Shown here one piece after another: positions 1 to 7,267 of a stretch of 15,044 bases of DNA (position 1 is its first letter; each line of letters starts with the position of its first letter). The position numbers were made by a program, and so were the translations under genes. Origin of the DNA: an uncultured Clostridia bacterium (GTDB lineage: Bacteria > Bacillota > Clostridia > TANB77 > CAG-508). Location of the stretch: assembly GCA_944393455.1 (NCBI GenBank), contig CALYAH010000142.1, positions 1-15,044 of the forward strand, given 5' to 3'. The notes under the pieces are model-generated. The model was not told where the DNA came from, did not search any database, and saw nothing but the letters and a program-made list of their open reading frames with translations.

Positions 1-411
1 CTAAAATGTAATTATGATGAGTTTTATCAAGTTTATCAAAAAGAAAATGATAAAGTAAAATATTATAAAAATGTTGTTGATTTTGCACACAGTTTAAAGG
101 ATAAATGTAACATAGGAATATTATCTAACTTAGCTTATATTGATAAACCAAGAATAGATAAACATTACAATTTATCAAAATTTGATTTTGTTTGGCTATC
201 ATTTGAATTAAATTGTAGAAAACCGGATGAAAAAATATATAAAATAGTTGAAGAACAATGTAAAATCCCAAAAGAAAATATTTTATTTATAGATGATAAA
301 TTTGAAAATATAGATGTAGCACAAAAACGAGGTTGGAATGTTTGCTTAGCTTCAGCGTTGGAGTTTGATAAAATTAAACAAAGTGTTTATGAATTTTTAT
401 CTAAAAGCTAG
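1..411 (+). CDS. HAD-superfamily hydrolase, C-terminal part (5' end outside window)
   Basis: The reading frame is open from the first base to TAG at 409-411 and gives 136 residues without a start, so the gene begins upstream. The visible part reads as the core of a class IA haloacid dehalogenase-like phosphatase. GILSNL fits motif II (Ser/Asn after a hydrophobic strand), the lysine in RKPDEKIY fits motif III, and the acidic pair in FIDDKFENIDVAQKRGW fits motif IV, which holds Mg2+. The motif I aspartates would lie upstream. Such enzymes are soluble phosphatases or phosphomutases; the substrate cannot be read from this part. A CGA codon is used as arginine here. No terminator hairpin is obvious directly after the stop. 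Confidence 0.8.
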   Translation, partial: LKCNYDEFYQVYQKENDKVKYYKNVVDFAHSLKDKCNIGILSNLAYIDKPRIDKHYNLSKFDFVWLSFELNCRKPDEKIYKIVEEQCKIPKENILFIDDKFENIDVAQKRGWNVCLASALEFDKIKQSVYEFLSKS

Positions 412-475
412 AATATATAGCTTTGATTAAAGATGTCTAAAACTAAGAAAAAATAATAGAGAGGATTTAACAAAC

Positions 476-504
476 TTGCAAAATTATGTAAAGTGTGGTA
501 TAAT
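476..504 (+). promoter_or_regulatory. Sigma-A type promoter for the 65-residue protein
   Basis: TTGCAA at 476-481 and TATAAT at 499-504 are separated by 17 bp, and TGG directly precedes the -10 box (extended -10). It lies 62 bp upstream of the start at 566. Confidence 0.75.
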
Positions 505-531
505 AGAAAATACGAAAACTTAAAGAAAGGA

Positions 532-551
532 GTAGACTTTATAAAGTCTAC
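532..551. promoter_or_regulatory. Perfect 20-bp palindrome between SD and start codon
   Basis: GTAGACTTTATAAAGTCTAC is a perfect palindrome. Its first base is the last base of the AAAGGAG Shine-Dalgarno sequence at 526-532, and the ATG follows at 566. In RNA it could form a hairpin that loops out the 33-nt gap between SD and ATG to about 14 nt, or it could be a DNA operator just downstream of the promoter. What is seen is the symmetry and its position; its function is inferred. Confidence 0.6.
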
Positions 552-565
552 ATAGGCAAGAAAAA

Positions 566-763
566 ATGGTAAATTGGTCAAAACTAGTAGGAAAGGTAAT
601 AAAAACTTCAATATGTCCTGGTGAAAAAGTATTTGTAGAAGACTACAACACAAAAACAGGTGAATTAGTATTAAAAAGTGAGCATTTTGCTAAAACTAGT
701 TCAATGGGGGCATATAGAGTTATCCCTGCTAGTGTGGCGAGAACATTAAAAGTACTTGCTTAA
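566..763 (+). CDS. Small conserved-looking protein of unknown function, 65 aa
   Basis: This is a 65-residue, mildly basic, soluble-looking protein with no signal peptide or membrane segment. It begins MVNWSKLVGKVIKT and ends in VARTLKVLA. I do not recognise the family. It looks like a real gene because it has a strong promoter (476-504), a clear terminator (771-804) and balanced composition. The start is unusual: no good SD lies within 5-10 nt of the ATG, and the only strong SD (AAAGGAG, 526-532) is separated from it by a perfect 20-bp palindrome. It stands alone between the HAD gene and the two-component system. Confidence 0.65.
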   Translation: MVNWSKLVGKVIKTSICPGEKVFVEDYNTKTGELVLKSEHFAKTSSMGAYRVIPASVARTLKVLA

Positions 764-770
764 AAATAAT

Positions 771-804
771 AGGGTTCCTATTTTAGGATACCCTATTTTT
801 CTTT
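771..804 (+). terminator. Intrinsic terminator after the 65-aa gene
   Basis: AGGGTTCCTA at 771-780 pairs with AGGATACCCT at 785-794 (nine pairs, one bulged base) around a T-rich loop, followed by ATTTTTCTTT. Confidence 0.85.
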
Positions 805-815
805 AAAAGAGAGAG

Positions 816-872
816 TATTAATAAAAAATTAATAATTCCTGTATTTTTTATTAATAAAATATATGCTATACT
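816..872 (+). promoter_or_regulatory. Putative promoter/operator of the two-component operon
   Basis: A -10-like TATACT lies at 867-872. Upstream is a perfect 13-bp inverted repeat, TATTAATAAAAAA at 816-828 and its complement at 844-856, with a 15-bp spacer. The right arm covers the position where a -35 box is expected (about 844-849), and no good TTGACA is present there. This fits a promoter bound by an activator, possibly the response regulator itself. The repeat is seen; the regulator is inferred. Confidence 0.5.
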
Positions 873-923
873 ATAAGCATAAAGGGGAAAAGTTTAGAAA
901 AACAAGTTCGAACTAAAAATAAA

Positions 924-935
924 CCTTTCGAAAGG
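924..935. promoter_or_regulatory. 12-bp palindrome covering the SD of the response regulator
   Basis: CCTTTCGAAAGG is a perfect palindrome whose right half (AAAGG) is the Shine-Dalgarno sequence for the ATG at 946. A second perfect palindrome, AGTTCGAACT, lies at 905-914. Either could form a small leader hairpin; the one at 924-935 would mask the SD. With no loop bases left over the hairpin would be weak, so this is a tentative call. Confidence 0.3.
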
Positions 936-945
936 AAGAGAAAAA

Positions 946-1656
946 ATGTATAACATATTAGTTGTTGATGATGATAAAGAAATCGTAGGAGCAATTGAAA
1001 TATACTTAAAAAAAGAAGGATATAACATAATAAAAGCATATAATGGAAATCAAGCGATGGACATTATAAACAACAATGAAATTCATTTAATAATATTGGA
1101 CATCATGATGCCAGAAAAAGATGGATTAGAAACTTTAGAAGAATTAAGAAAAGAAAAAACAATACCAGTAATTTTATTATCTGCCAAATCCGAAGATTAT
1201 GACAAAATAGGAGGTCTAAATTCAGGAGCAGATGATTACATAACAAAACCTTTTAATCCATTAGAATTAATAGCAAGAGTTAATTCAAACTTAAGAAGAT
1301 ACGTACAATTAGGTTCTATGAAACAACCAGATAATGGAAAAATATATAAAACAGGAGAACTAGTTGTAGATGATGAAACTAAAAAAGTAACAGTAGATGG
1401 AAAAGAGGTAAAACTAACAGCAACAGAATTTAACATACTAAAATTTTTATTGCAAAATAAAGGAAAAGTATATTCAATACCTCAAATATATGAAAGCGTA
1501 TGGAAAGAAGAAGGATTTGGAGCAGAAAATATTATAGCTGTACATATTAGACACATAAGAGAAAAAATAGAAATTAATCCAAAAGAACCAAGATATTTGA
1601 AAGTTATTTGGGGAATTGGGTATAAAATTGAAGATATAGAAAAAATGAGACAATAG
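946..1656 (+). CDS. OmpR/PhoB-family response regulator
   Basis: This 236-residue cytoplasmic transcription factor has a receiver domain (about 1-118) and a winged-helix DNA-binding domain (about 130-232). The acidic pocket is D8/D9, the phospho-acceptor is D52 in ILDIMMP, the switch Ser is S79 in LLSAKS, and the conserved Lys is K101 in ITKPF. The C-terminal VWGIGYKIE motif is typical of the family. SD AAAGGA lies just before the ATG. It is co-directional with the sensor kinase that follows, so it is almost certainly that kinase's partner. The last residues (KMRQ) and the TAG stop are read from inside a REP-like repeat that begins at 1646, so the repeat has replaced the original end of the gene. 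Target genes are unknown; autoregulation is plausible. Confidence 0.95.
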   Translation: MYNILVVDDDKEIVGAIEIYLKKEGYNIIKAYNGNQAMDIINNNEIHLIILDIMMPEKDGLETLEELRKEKTIPVILLSAKSEDYDKIGGLNSGADDYITKPFNPLELIARVNSNLRRYVQLGSMKQPDNGKIYKTGELVVDDETKKVTVDGKEVKLTATEFNILKFLLQNKGKVYSIPQIYESVWKEEGFGAENIIAVHIRHIREKIEINPKEPRYLKVIWGIGYKIEDIEKMRQ

Positions 1657-1774
1657 GGACAGAGCTAATTTGTCTCATTATATATGTTGAAATATGTCGA
1701 AAAAACTCAAAAATGGAAAAAAGACAAAAAACGACAAAAAAATGAGACAAATTTGCTCTGTCCCTATTGTCTCA
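1646..1774. repeat. Composite REP-like element (two 32-nt units in inverted orientation)
   Basis: Two units, 1646-1677 and 1743-1774, face each other. Each starts TGAGACA and ends TGTCTCA, so each can fold alone; the core is GGGACAGAG in the first and CTCTGTCCC in the second. The two units are also complementary to each other over their 32 nt with about one mismatch, so the whole 129 bp can fold into one long hairpin. The element lies between the response regulator and kinase genes, donates the regulator's stop codon, and adds a false in-frame extension upstream of the kinase start. There is no transposase nearby. The layout resembles the BIME/MITE elements mobilised by REP-associated transposases in other bacteria (inference). 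Confidence 0.85.
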
Positions 1775-1792
1775 AAAGAAGGAAGTGAAAAT

Positions 1793-3820
1793 ATGGAGAA
1801 AGCAAGAAAGTCTAGTATATTAAAAATTGTATGTTATATTTTAATCCCTATCTTAGTTATTATATTAGGGTTTAGTATATTTCATCTAGCTTTTTTAAAT
1901 GAATATGGCGATATTGAAGACGAGACAGAGTATGTAAAATCAGAACAGTTTGCAAATAATTATTTTTCTTATATTATAAATAAGGTATCACAATGTCAAA
2001 GTGTAGAAATGGGATATAGTAGTAATTTTATAGAGATAAAAGATGATAATGGAAATAGCTATTATTATTGTGATATTAGAGAAAGTAATGATTATTATAT
2101 GGGTGTACCAGCATATATGAATTATATTATAATTGACAAAGACACCAATAAAATGTACACAAATATAAAAAGTCAAGACTATACACAAGAAATGAATAAC
2201 ATGAAGCAACAAAAAATATATTGGAATTTGGTAAATGGTCAAATTGATACGAATTTAGAACATATTAATAAAGAAAATATTAGATATAACTATAATTATG
2301 TTTATGAAACTTCAGAAAATAGAAGTGGAAAAGACGGTATATTAAATTATGATATCTATACTTCTTATGATGACAGCAAGATGAATCAATATACTGCTTA
2401 TGGGATTAATCAAACTATGTATCAATATATGTTAGAACATAGAAATGCACCAATTTATGCTATTATATTAACAGGAATTGCATTAGTAGTAATTGCAATT
2501 TACCTATTTTGGGCAATTGGATATAAAGAAGGACACGATGAAATTGTTTTAAATTCAATTGACAATATACCATATGAAATTATATCAATTATTTGCCTAA
2601 GTGTTTTATCTGTATTTTTAGCTATTATAGCAAATATGGGAGGAGAAATTAATTATATTTTTATATTAATAGGAGCTATTTGCTATTTTGTATGTTATGC
2701 TTCTTGTGCAGTGCTTGGAGTTACAACAATTAAAAGATTGAAAGCCAAGAAATTTATAAAAAGTTTTCTAACTTATAAACTTATAAGATGGTTTTGGAAT
2801 AAAATAAAAAGATTCTTAAATATGATGAATCAACATGTGAAAGAAACCAAAAGATTATTTTTATACTATATACTATTTTTAATAATAAGTATGATACTGG
2901 TTAGTTTATCGACTACTGGTATTGCTGTTATATTATTAATAGGATTTTGGATATGGATATATTATCAAATGAAGAAATATATTGTTGAACAAGAAAAAAT
3001 AAAAATGGCCCTAAAAAATATTTATGAGGGAAAAACAGATATTAAACTAAATGAAGCAGAACTACAAGGTGTTTTAAGAGAAATGGCAATTTATATTAAA
3101 GATATTGCAGGAGGATTTTCAAATGCTATTGAAGAAAGTTTGAAGTCTGAAAGATTAAAAACAGAATTGATAACAAATGTATCACATGATATAAAAACAC
3201 CACTAACTTCTATTATAAACTATGTAGATTTATTGAAAAAAGAAGATATACAAGATGAAAAAGCAAAAGAATATATAGAAATCTTAGACTCAAAATCACA
3301 AAGACTGAAAAAATTAACAGAAGATTTAGTAGAAGCTTCAAAAGTGTCTTCAGGTAATGTTAAACTAAACTTAGAAGAAATAAAAATAAAAGAATTATTA
3401 AATCAAACAATTGGAGAGTTTAAAGACAGATTCGAAAAGAAAAATTTAGAAATAGAAATGCAAATACCTGAGCAAGATATAAAAATAAAAGCAGATAATC
3501 GATATCTATATAGAATTATAGAGAATTTGTTTAGTAATATTACGAAATACGCTTTAGATTCTTCGAGGGTGTATATTGATGTAAAAGAGAGCAGGAATTC
3601 TGTAAATATTATAATAAAAAATATCTCAAAAGATAAATTAAATATTAGTAGTGATGAATTAATGCAAAGATTTGTAAGAGGAGACAAATCTAGATATACA
3701 GAAGGAAGTGGACTAGGGTTATCAATTGCAAAAAGTTTAACAGAACTACAAGGTGGTAAATTTAATATTAAAATTGATGGAGATTTGTTTAGAGTAGATA
3801 TGAAATGGAAAAAAATATAA
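1793..3820 (+). CDS. Membrane sensor histidine kinase
   Basis: Read from ATG 1793 the protein has 675 residues. Upstream codons to 1694 are in frame but translate repeat DNA, while 1793 has a good SD (GAAGGAAG) nine bases away, so 1793 is preferred. A membrane helix near residues 10-35 is followed by an extracytoplasmic region of about 180 residues. Four or five more hydrophobic segments follow (about 221-243, 262-281, 287-313, 355-392). The catalytic part comes next: HisKA with H465 in NVSHDIKTPLTS, N box around N578 in IIENLFSN, and the ATP-lid glycine box GSGLGLS at about 638-644. It should autophosphorylate on H465 and pass phosphate to D52 of the regulator encoded at 946. The multi-helix sensor part suggests detection of a membrane or envelope signal, but the ligand is unknown. 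Confidence 0.93.
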   Translation: MEKARKSSILKIVCYILIPILVIILGFSIFHLAFLNEYGDIEDETEYVKSEQFANNYFSYIINKVSQCQSVEMGYSSNFIEIKDDNGNSYYYCDIRESNDYYMGVPAYMNYIIIDKDTNKMYTNIKSQDYTQEMNNMKQQKIYWNLVNGQIDTNLEHINKENIRYNYNYVYETSENRSGKDGILNYDIYTSYDDSKMNQYTAYGINQTMYQYMLEHRNAPIYAIILTGIALVVIAIYLFWAIGYKEGHDEIVLNSIDNIPYEIISIICLSVLSVFLAIIANMGGEINYIFILIGAICYFVCYASCAVLGVTTIKRLKAKKFIKSFLTYKLIRWFWNKIKRFLNMMNQHVKETKRLFLYYILFLIISMILVSLSTTGIAVILLIGFWIWIYYQMKKYIVEQEKIKMALKNIYEGKTDIKLNEAELQGVLREMAIYIKDIAGGFSNAIEESLKSERLKTELITNVSHDIKTPLTSIINYVDLLKKEDIQDEKAKEYIEILDSKSQRLKKLTEDLVEASKVSSGNVKLNLEEIKIKELLNQTIGEFKDRFEKKNLEIEMQIPEQDIKIKADNRYLYRIIENLFSNITKYALDSSRVYIDVKESRNSVNIIIKNISKDKLNISSDELMQRFVRGDKSRYTEGSGLGLSIAKSLTELQGGKFNIKIDGDLFRVDMKWKKI

Positions 3821-3846
3821 AGAGGAGATTTAAGCTCCTCTTTATA
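3821..3846 (+). terminator. Intrinsic terminator of the two-component operon
   Basis: AGAGGAG (3821-3827) and CTCCTCT (3835-3841) form a perfect 7-bp stem with a 7-nt loop directly after the kinase stop codon, followed by a short T-rich stretch. Confidence 0.75.
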
Positions 3847-3908
3847 TTATACACTATTTGCAATAAATGTTTGTTTTAGAAGGGGAAAACATCTTTTCTA
3901 AAAATATC

Positions 3909-3937
3909 TTGAAAGATAAAAAGTGATATGGTAGAAT
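3909..3937 (+). promoter_or_regulatory. Sigma-A type promoter for the 3979 gene
   Basis: TTGAAA at 3909-3914 and TAGAAT at 3932-3937 are spaced by 17 bp, with TGG just before the -10 (extended -10). The start codon lies 42 bp downstream of the -10. Confidence 0.75.
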
Positions 3938-3978
3938 ACAAAATAGTAAAAGATAAATGCTAAAATGGAGGAAATCGA

Positions 3979-4642
3979 ATGAAAAAAATGTATATCATAA
4001 TCGTAATTTTAGCAATAATATTTATAGCAATGTTAGCCTATAAAAATATGGCAGTAGGTACAAAAAATAATGTGAACGTAGAAGAAGTACAGAAGATAGA
4101 AGAATATATATCTAAAATATATATGTGGAAAGAAGTAACTAATGAGGCTTTGCCAAGTTTTGAAGATATTAATCAAGCAGATGATTTATGGGTTTGGGAA
4201 GTAGTAAAACAAAATTTAGAAGAATATGTTGTTAATTATGATGCAATTCAAAATAAAGCAAAGGAAATATTTGGAGAATCATTTAGTAAACAATTTCCAA
4301 CCCAAGGGAATGAAACAATTATGTATGATTCGGAAACAGGTGAATATTATACTACAGGAATGCGGATTAGATGAGATGGAAGATAGTTTTTTATTAAATA
4401 ATATAGAAAAAAATAAAGAAGGATATGTTGTTGAGATTGTAGAATATTTAGAAGATTATTCAGAAGAAAACAGTGTTATTATAAGAAATTTACAAGAAGA
4501 GGAAATAGGAAGAGTAGGAACAAATGATAGTGAAACAAAAATGCAAGAAATTGTAAAAAATAATATTGATAGATTTAGTAAAAAGAAAGTATATTTAAAA
4601 ACAGAAAATGATAAATTGATTGTACAAAAGGTAGAAAAATAA
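3979..4642 (+). CDS. Membrane-anchored protein of unknown function, read through a CGG +1 frameshift
   Basis: The ATG at 3979 follows a GGAGG ribosome site. The zero frame gives an N-terminal membrane anchor (about residues 4-24, IIIVILAIIFIAMLAY), then an acidic extracytoplasmic domain, and ends after 131 codons at TGA 4372-4374. The +1 frame continues with matching character (LDEMEDSFLLNN...) to TAA at 4642. Skipping one base, the C of the in-frame CGG at 4363-4365, joins the two into a single 220-residue protein with Gly129 read from GGA. The alternative is a separate second gene starting at ATG 4376, but it has no SD and would be only 89 residues. I do not recognise the family. It is followed after 33 bp by the radical SAM gene and is probably co-transcribed with it. 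Confidence 0.7.
4363..4366 (+). other. +1 frameshift site CGGA (1 of 4)
   Basis: In-frame CGG after ATG; skipping C4363 gives GGA (Gly129) and restores the downstream frame. Without the shift a TGA follows three codons later. Confidence 0.7.
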
Positions 4643-4675
4643 GAAAATAATTAAGCTTTAGGAGAAAAACAAAAA

Positions 4676-5563
4676 ATGTTAAATGAATTAGAAAAATGCA
4701 CAATATGTCCTCATAAATGTAATATTAATCGAAATCATGGAAAAATAGGACGTTGTAAAGCAACAAACAAAGTAAAAATAGCACTATATTCAACACATGA
4801 ATTTGAAGAACCATGTATCAGTGGCCAAAACGGTTCTGGTACAGTTTTTTTCTCAAACTGTAATTTGAATTGTATATATTGTCAGAACTATGAAATTAGT
4901 CAACTAGGAAGAGGAAAAGAAATTACAATCGAAGAATTAGCACAAGTTTTTTTGATACAACAAGAAAAAGGAGTAGAAAATATTAATCTAGTAACACCGA
5001 CTAGTTATGTTCCGCAAATTATAGAAGCAATTAAAATAGCAAAAAAAGCGGGATTAAAATTACCAATTGTTTATAATACAAATAGTTATGAAAATGTAGA
5101 TACATTAAAACAATTAGAAGGATACATAGATATATACTTACCAGACCTAAAATATGCTGAAAATGAATTAGGAAAAAAATATTCTAAAATAGAGAATTAT
5201 TTTGAAATAGCAACTGAGTCAATTAAAGAAATGATAAGGCAAGTAGGAGAACCAAAATTAAATGAAAATGGAATAATAGAAAAAGGTGTTATGATAAGAC
5301 ATTTAGTTTTACCAAATCATATTGAAAACAGTAAAAAAGTATTAAAATGGATAAAAGAAAATTTACCAAAAGAAATTTATATAAGTATTATGGCACAATA
5401 TTTCCCGACTTACAAAGCAAAAGAAGATAATAATATAAATAGGAAGTTGACAAAAGAAGAGTGGAAAGAAGTAGAAGATTACATAGCTGAAATTGGCATT
5501 GAAAATGGTTATGTACAGGAATTAGGAGAACATGAGGAAGAATACGTACCAAATTGGTGGTGA
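4676..5563 (+). CDS. Radical SAM protein related to pyruvate formate-lyase activating enzymes (PflX/COG1313 type)
   Basis: This 295-residue cytoplasmic protein carries the CX3CX2C motif at C62, C66 and C69 (CNLNCIYC), which binds the [4Fe-4S] cluster that cleaves S-adenosylmethionine. An N-terminal cysteine cluster (C8, C11, C15, C27 in CTICPHKC...GRC) is typical of the PflX-like group and could bind a second metal site. Later family-like stretches are NLVTPTSYVP, IYLPDLKYA, RHLVLPNH and MAQYFPTYKA. The biochemical role of this group is not established. SD AGGAG precedes ATG 4676. The protein ends in NWW and its TGA stop is the first three bases of a REP-like repeat. It is probably co-transcribed with the gene at 3979. 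Confidence 0.85.
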   Translation: MLNELEKCTICPHKCNINRNHGKIGRCKATNKVKIALYSTHEFEEPCISGQNGSGTVFFSNCNLNCIYCQNYEISQLGRGKEITIEELAQVFLIQQEKGVENINLVTPTSYVPQIIEAIKIAKKAGLKLPIVYNTNSYENVDTLKQLEGYIDIYLPDLKYAENELGKKYSKIENYFEIATESIKEMIRQVGEPKLNENGIIEKGVMIRHLVLPNHIENSKKVLKWIKENLPKEIYISIMAQYFPTYKAKEDNNINRKLTKEEWKEVEDYIAEIGIENGYVQELGEHEEEYVPNWW

Positions 5564-5690
5564 GACAAAAGGGACAGAGCAAATCTGTCTCATTTTTTTG
5601 TCAGATTTTGTCACTTTATTATTAATGTTTATGTGTTTGACATTTTTCGACATTAAAATGAGACAGATTTGCTCTGTCCCTTTTGTCTCA
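5561..5690. repeat. Composite REP-like element (inverted pair) after the radical SAM gene
   Basis: Units at 5561-5592 (GGGACAGAG orientation) and 5659-5690 (CTCTGTCCC orientation) enclose about 66 bp. The inner flanks are also partly complementary (TGTCTCATTTT followed by TGTC-containing stretches on both sides), so the 130 bp form a long imperfect hairpin. The first three bases are the stop codon of the upstream gene. The first unit followed by a T-run (ATTTTTTT) also resembles an intrinsic terminator. Confidence 0.85.
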
Positions 5691-5706
5691 AAATTTAAAA
5701 AAATAA

Positions 5707-5735
5707 TTTACAATAAAAAATTGTTATGATATACT
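5707..5735 (+). promoter_or_regulatory. Sigma-A type promoter of thyA-folA
   Basis: TTTACA at 5707-5712 and TATACT at 5730-5735 are spaced by 17 bp, with TGA immediately before the -10 box. The -35 box begins 17 bp after the end of the composite repeat. Confidence 0.8.
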
Positions 5736-5766
5736 TGGCTAGGAAAAATGATAAGGAGTGATAATA

Positions 5767-6624
5767 ATGACACAAGCGGACAAACAATTTATAGAAACAT
5801 GTAAAGAAATAATTGAAAACGGTTATTCTTCAGAAGGGACTAATGTACGTACTAGATGGGAAGATGGAAGTGAAGCAAATTATATATCAATTGTAGGAGT
5901 AACTAACAAATATGATGTAGGAAAAGAGTTTCCAATGATTACACTAAGAAATAACTCAAAAACGGTATTAAGAGCAATTGATGAAGTGTTATGGATTTGG
6001 CAAAAGAAGTCAAATAATATAAAAGATTTAAATTCACATATATGGGATCAATGGGCAGATGAAAATGGGTCAATAGGAAAAGCTTATGGATATCAAATGG
6101 GAAAAAAATATAAATTTAAAACAAAACAAGGAATTCAAGAAATGGACCAAGTAGATTTTGTTTTATATTTGTTACAAAATGACCAATCAAGTCGTAGAAT
6201 TATGACAAATATTTTTAATCATGAAGAATTAAAAGACATGGCCTTAGAACCATGCGTATACGGAACACAATGGTTGGTAAAACAAGGAAAATTACACTTG
6301 ATTTTAAATCAACGTTCACAAGATATGTTAGCTGCAAATGGATGGAATATTATGCAGTATGCAGCATTACAATGTATGTTTGCGCAAGTAGCAGGATTAG
6401 AAGTGGGAACTTTAACTCATAATATAGGAGATTGTCATATTTATGATAGGCATATCCCATTAGTTAAAAAATTAATTGAAGCTGAAGCAAAAGATGTGCA
6501 TCCAAAATTAATAATTAACAATCCTACAAAAAATTTCTATGAATTTAAAGTAGAAGATTTTGAAATTAAAGATTATGATTATAATAAAGAAATAAAATTA
6601 GGAAAAATACCAGTAGCAGAATAA
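5767..6624 (+). CDS. thyA: Thymidylate synthase (ThyA type)
   Basis: This 285-residue enzyme makes dTMP from dUMP with methylene-tetrahydrofolate as carbon donor and reductant. C163 in LEPCVYGTQW is the nucleophile. R183, S184 and D186 (NQRSQD) and N194 (GWNIMQYA) fit the dUMP-binding residues, and H224 and Y226 (CHIYDRH) complete the site; the spacings match the classical enzyme. The residue after the catalytic Cys is Val instead of the usual His. ATG 5767 is chosen because SD AAGGAG (5753-5758) lies eight bases before it; a GTG at 5758 overlaps the SD. It is followed by folA after 50 bp, the usual partner that regenerates tetrahydrofolate from the dihydrofolate produced here. Confidence 0.95.
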   Translation: MTQADKQFIETCKEIIENGYSSEGTNVRTRWEDGSEANYISIVGVTNKYDVGKEFPMITLRNNSKTVLRAIDEVLWIWQKKSNNIKDLNSHIWDQWADENGSIGKAYGYQMGKKYKFKTKQGIQEMDQVDFVLYLLQNDQSSRRIMTNIFNHEELKDMALEPCVYGTQWLVKQGKLHLILNQRSQDMLAANGWNIMQYAALQCMFAQVAGLEVGTLTHNIGDCHIYDRHIPLVKKLIEAEAKDVHPKLIINNPTKNFYEFKVEDFEIKDYDYNKEIKLGKIPVAE

Positions 6625-6625
6625 A

Positions 6626-6657
6626 TGAGACATTTTGGCTCTGTCCCAAATGTCTCA
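6626..6657. repeat. Single REP-like unit between thyA and folA
   Basis: A 32-nt unit with perfect 10-bp arms, TGAGACATTT and AAATGTCTCA, around the 12-nt loop TGGCTCTGTCCC. It starts one base after the thyA stop codon. It has no T-run after it, so folA transcription need not be blocked. Confidence 0.85.
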
Positions 6658-6674
6658 CGAAGGGAGATATAGTA

Positions 6675-7163
6675 ATGTTAAGTATCATAGTAGCAAAGGC
6701 AAAAAATAATATTATAGGAAAAGATAATAAATTAATTTGGCATTTACCAGAGGATTTAAAACATTTTAAAGAACTAACAACAGGACATTCAATTATTATG
6801 GGAAGAAAAACATTTGAATCTTTGGGAAGAGTTTTACCAAATAGAAAACATATCATTTTTAGTCAAAATCCAGACTTTAAAGTACATAATGAAAATGTAG
6901 AAGTTGTCCATTCTTTACTACAAATACAAGATTTGATTGAAGGAGAAGAAGAAGCTTTTGTAATTGGTGGAGCTATGATTTATAATTTTTTAATGCCATA
7001 TGTAAAGAAAATGTATATAACAGAAATAGATGAAGAATTTGATGGAGATACTTTCTTTCCAAAAATAAATACAGAAATTTGGAAGGAAACAAGTAGAGAA
7101 AAAGGCATAAAAAATGAAAAAAATAATCTAGATTATGAATTTGTAACATATGAAAGAAAATAA
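6675..7163 (+). CDS. folA: Dihydrofolate reductase
   Basis: This 162-residue enzyme reduces dihydrofolate to tetrahydrofolate with NADPH. The family pattern is clear: a start with a hydrophobic strand (LSIIVAKAKNNIIGK), IWHLPEDLKHFK with acidic E26 near the substrate, MGRKTFESLGR for the cofactor loop, and FVIGGAMIY near the middle. Length is normal for bacterial enzymes. SD GAAGGGAG precedes ATG 6675. It forms an operon with thyA, and a single REP-like unit lies in the gap. Confidence 0.95.
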   Translation: MLSIIVAKAKNNIIGKDNKLIWHLPEDLKHFKELTTGHSIIMGRKTFESLGRVLPNRKHIIFSQNPDFKVHNENVEVVHSLLQIQDLIEGEEEAFVIGGAMIYNFLMPYVKKMYITEIDEEFDGDTFFPKINTEIWKETSREKGIKNEKNNLDYEFVTYERK

Positions 7164-7195
7164 ACAAAATAAATAATATAAAAAGATAATAATAA

Positions 7196-7267
7196 AAATC
7201 GCTTTTGGTTAAACTAAAAATATCTTATAAATAAGGAGATATAAAATGTTTAGACCAAAGGCGATTT
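7196..7267 (+). promoter_or_regulatory. Long leader hairpin enclosing the SD and start codon of splB
   Basis: Bases 7196-7214 pair with 7248-7267 in RNA: 19 pairs including one G-U, with a single bulged G at 7253. The 33-nt loop holds the SD (AAGGAG, 7233-7238), and the right arm begins with the G of the ATG. Such a stem should limit ribosome access to the start. The pairing is seen; a regulatory role is inferred. Confidence 0.6.

Noticed and set aside
408..653. Minus-strand open frames throughout the window
   Set aside because: They are Phe/Leu/Ile-rich shadows of AT-rich + strand genes, without ribosome sites or recognisable domains.
1694..1792. In-frame N-terminal extension of the histidine kinase
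   Set aside because: It translates the REP-like element, is Lys-rich and lacks an SD; the ATG at 1793 has a good SD and begins the normal membrane segment.
4226..4642. Separate gene in the +1 frame
   Set aside because: Its first 45 codons are a shadow of the 3979 gene and it has no ribosome site; the downstream part is better explained as the continuation of that gene after the CGG shift.
5532..5729. 65-codon open frame on the + strand
   Set aside because: It lies on the composite repeat, overlaps the end of the radical SAM gene and contains the same translated repeat motif (MRQICSVP) as the false kinase extension.
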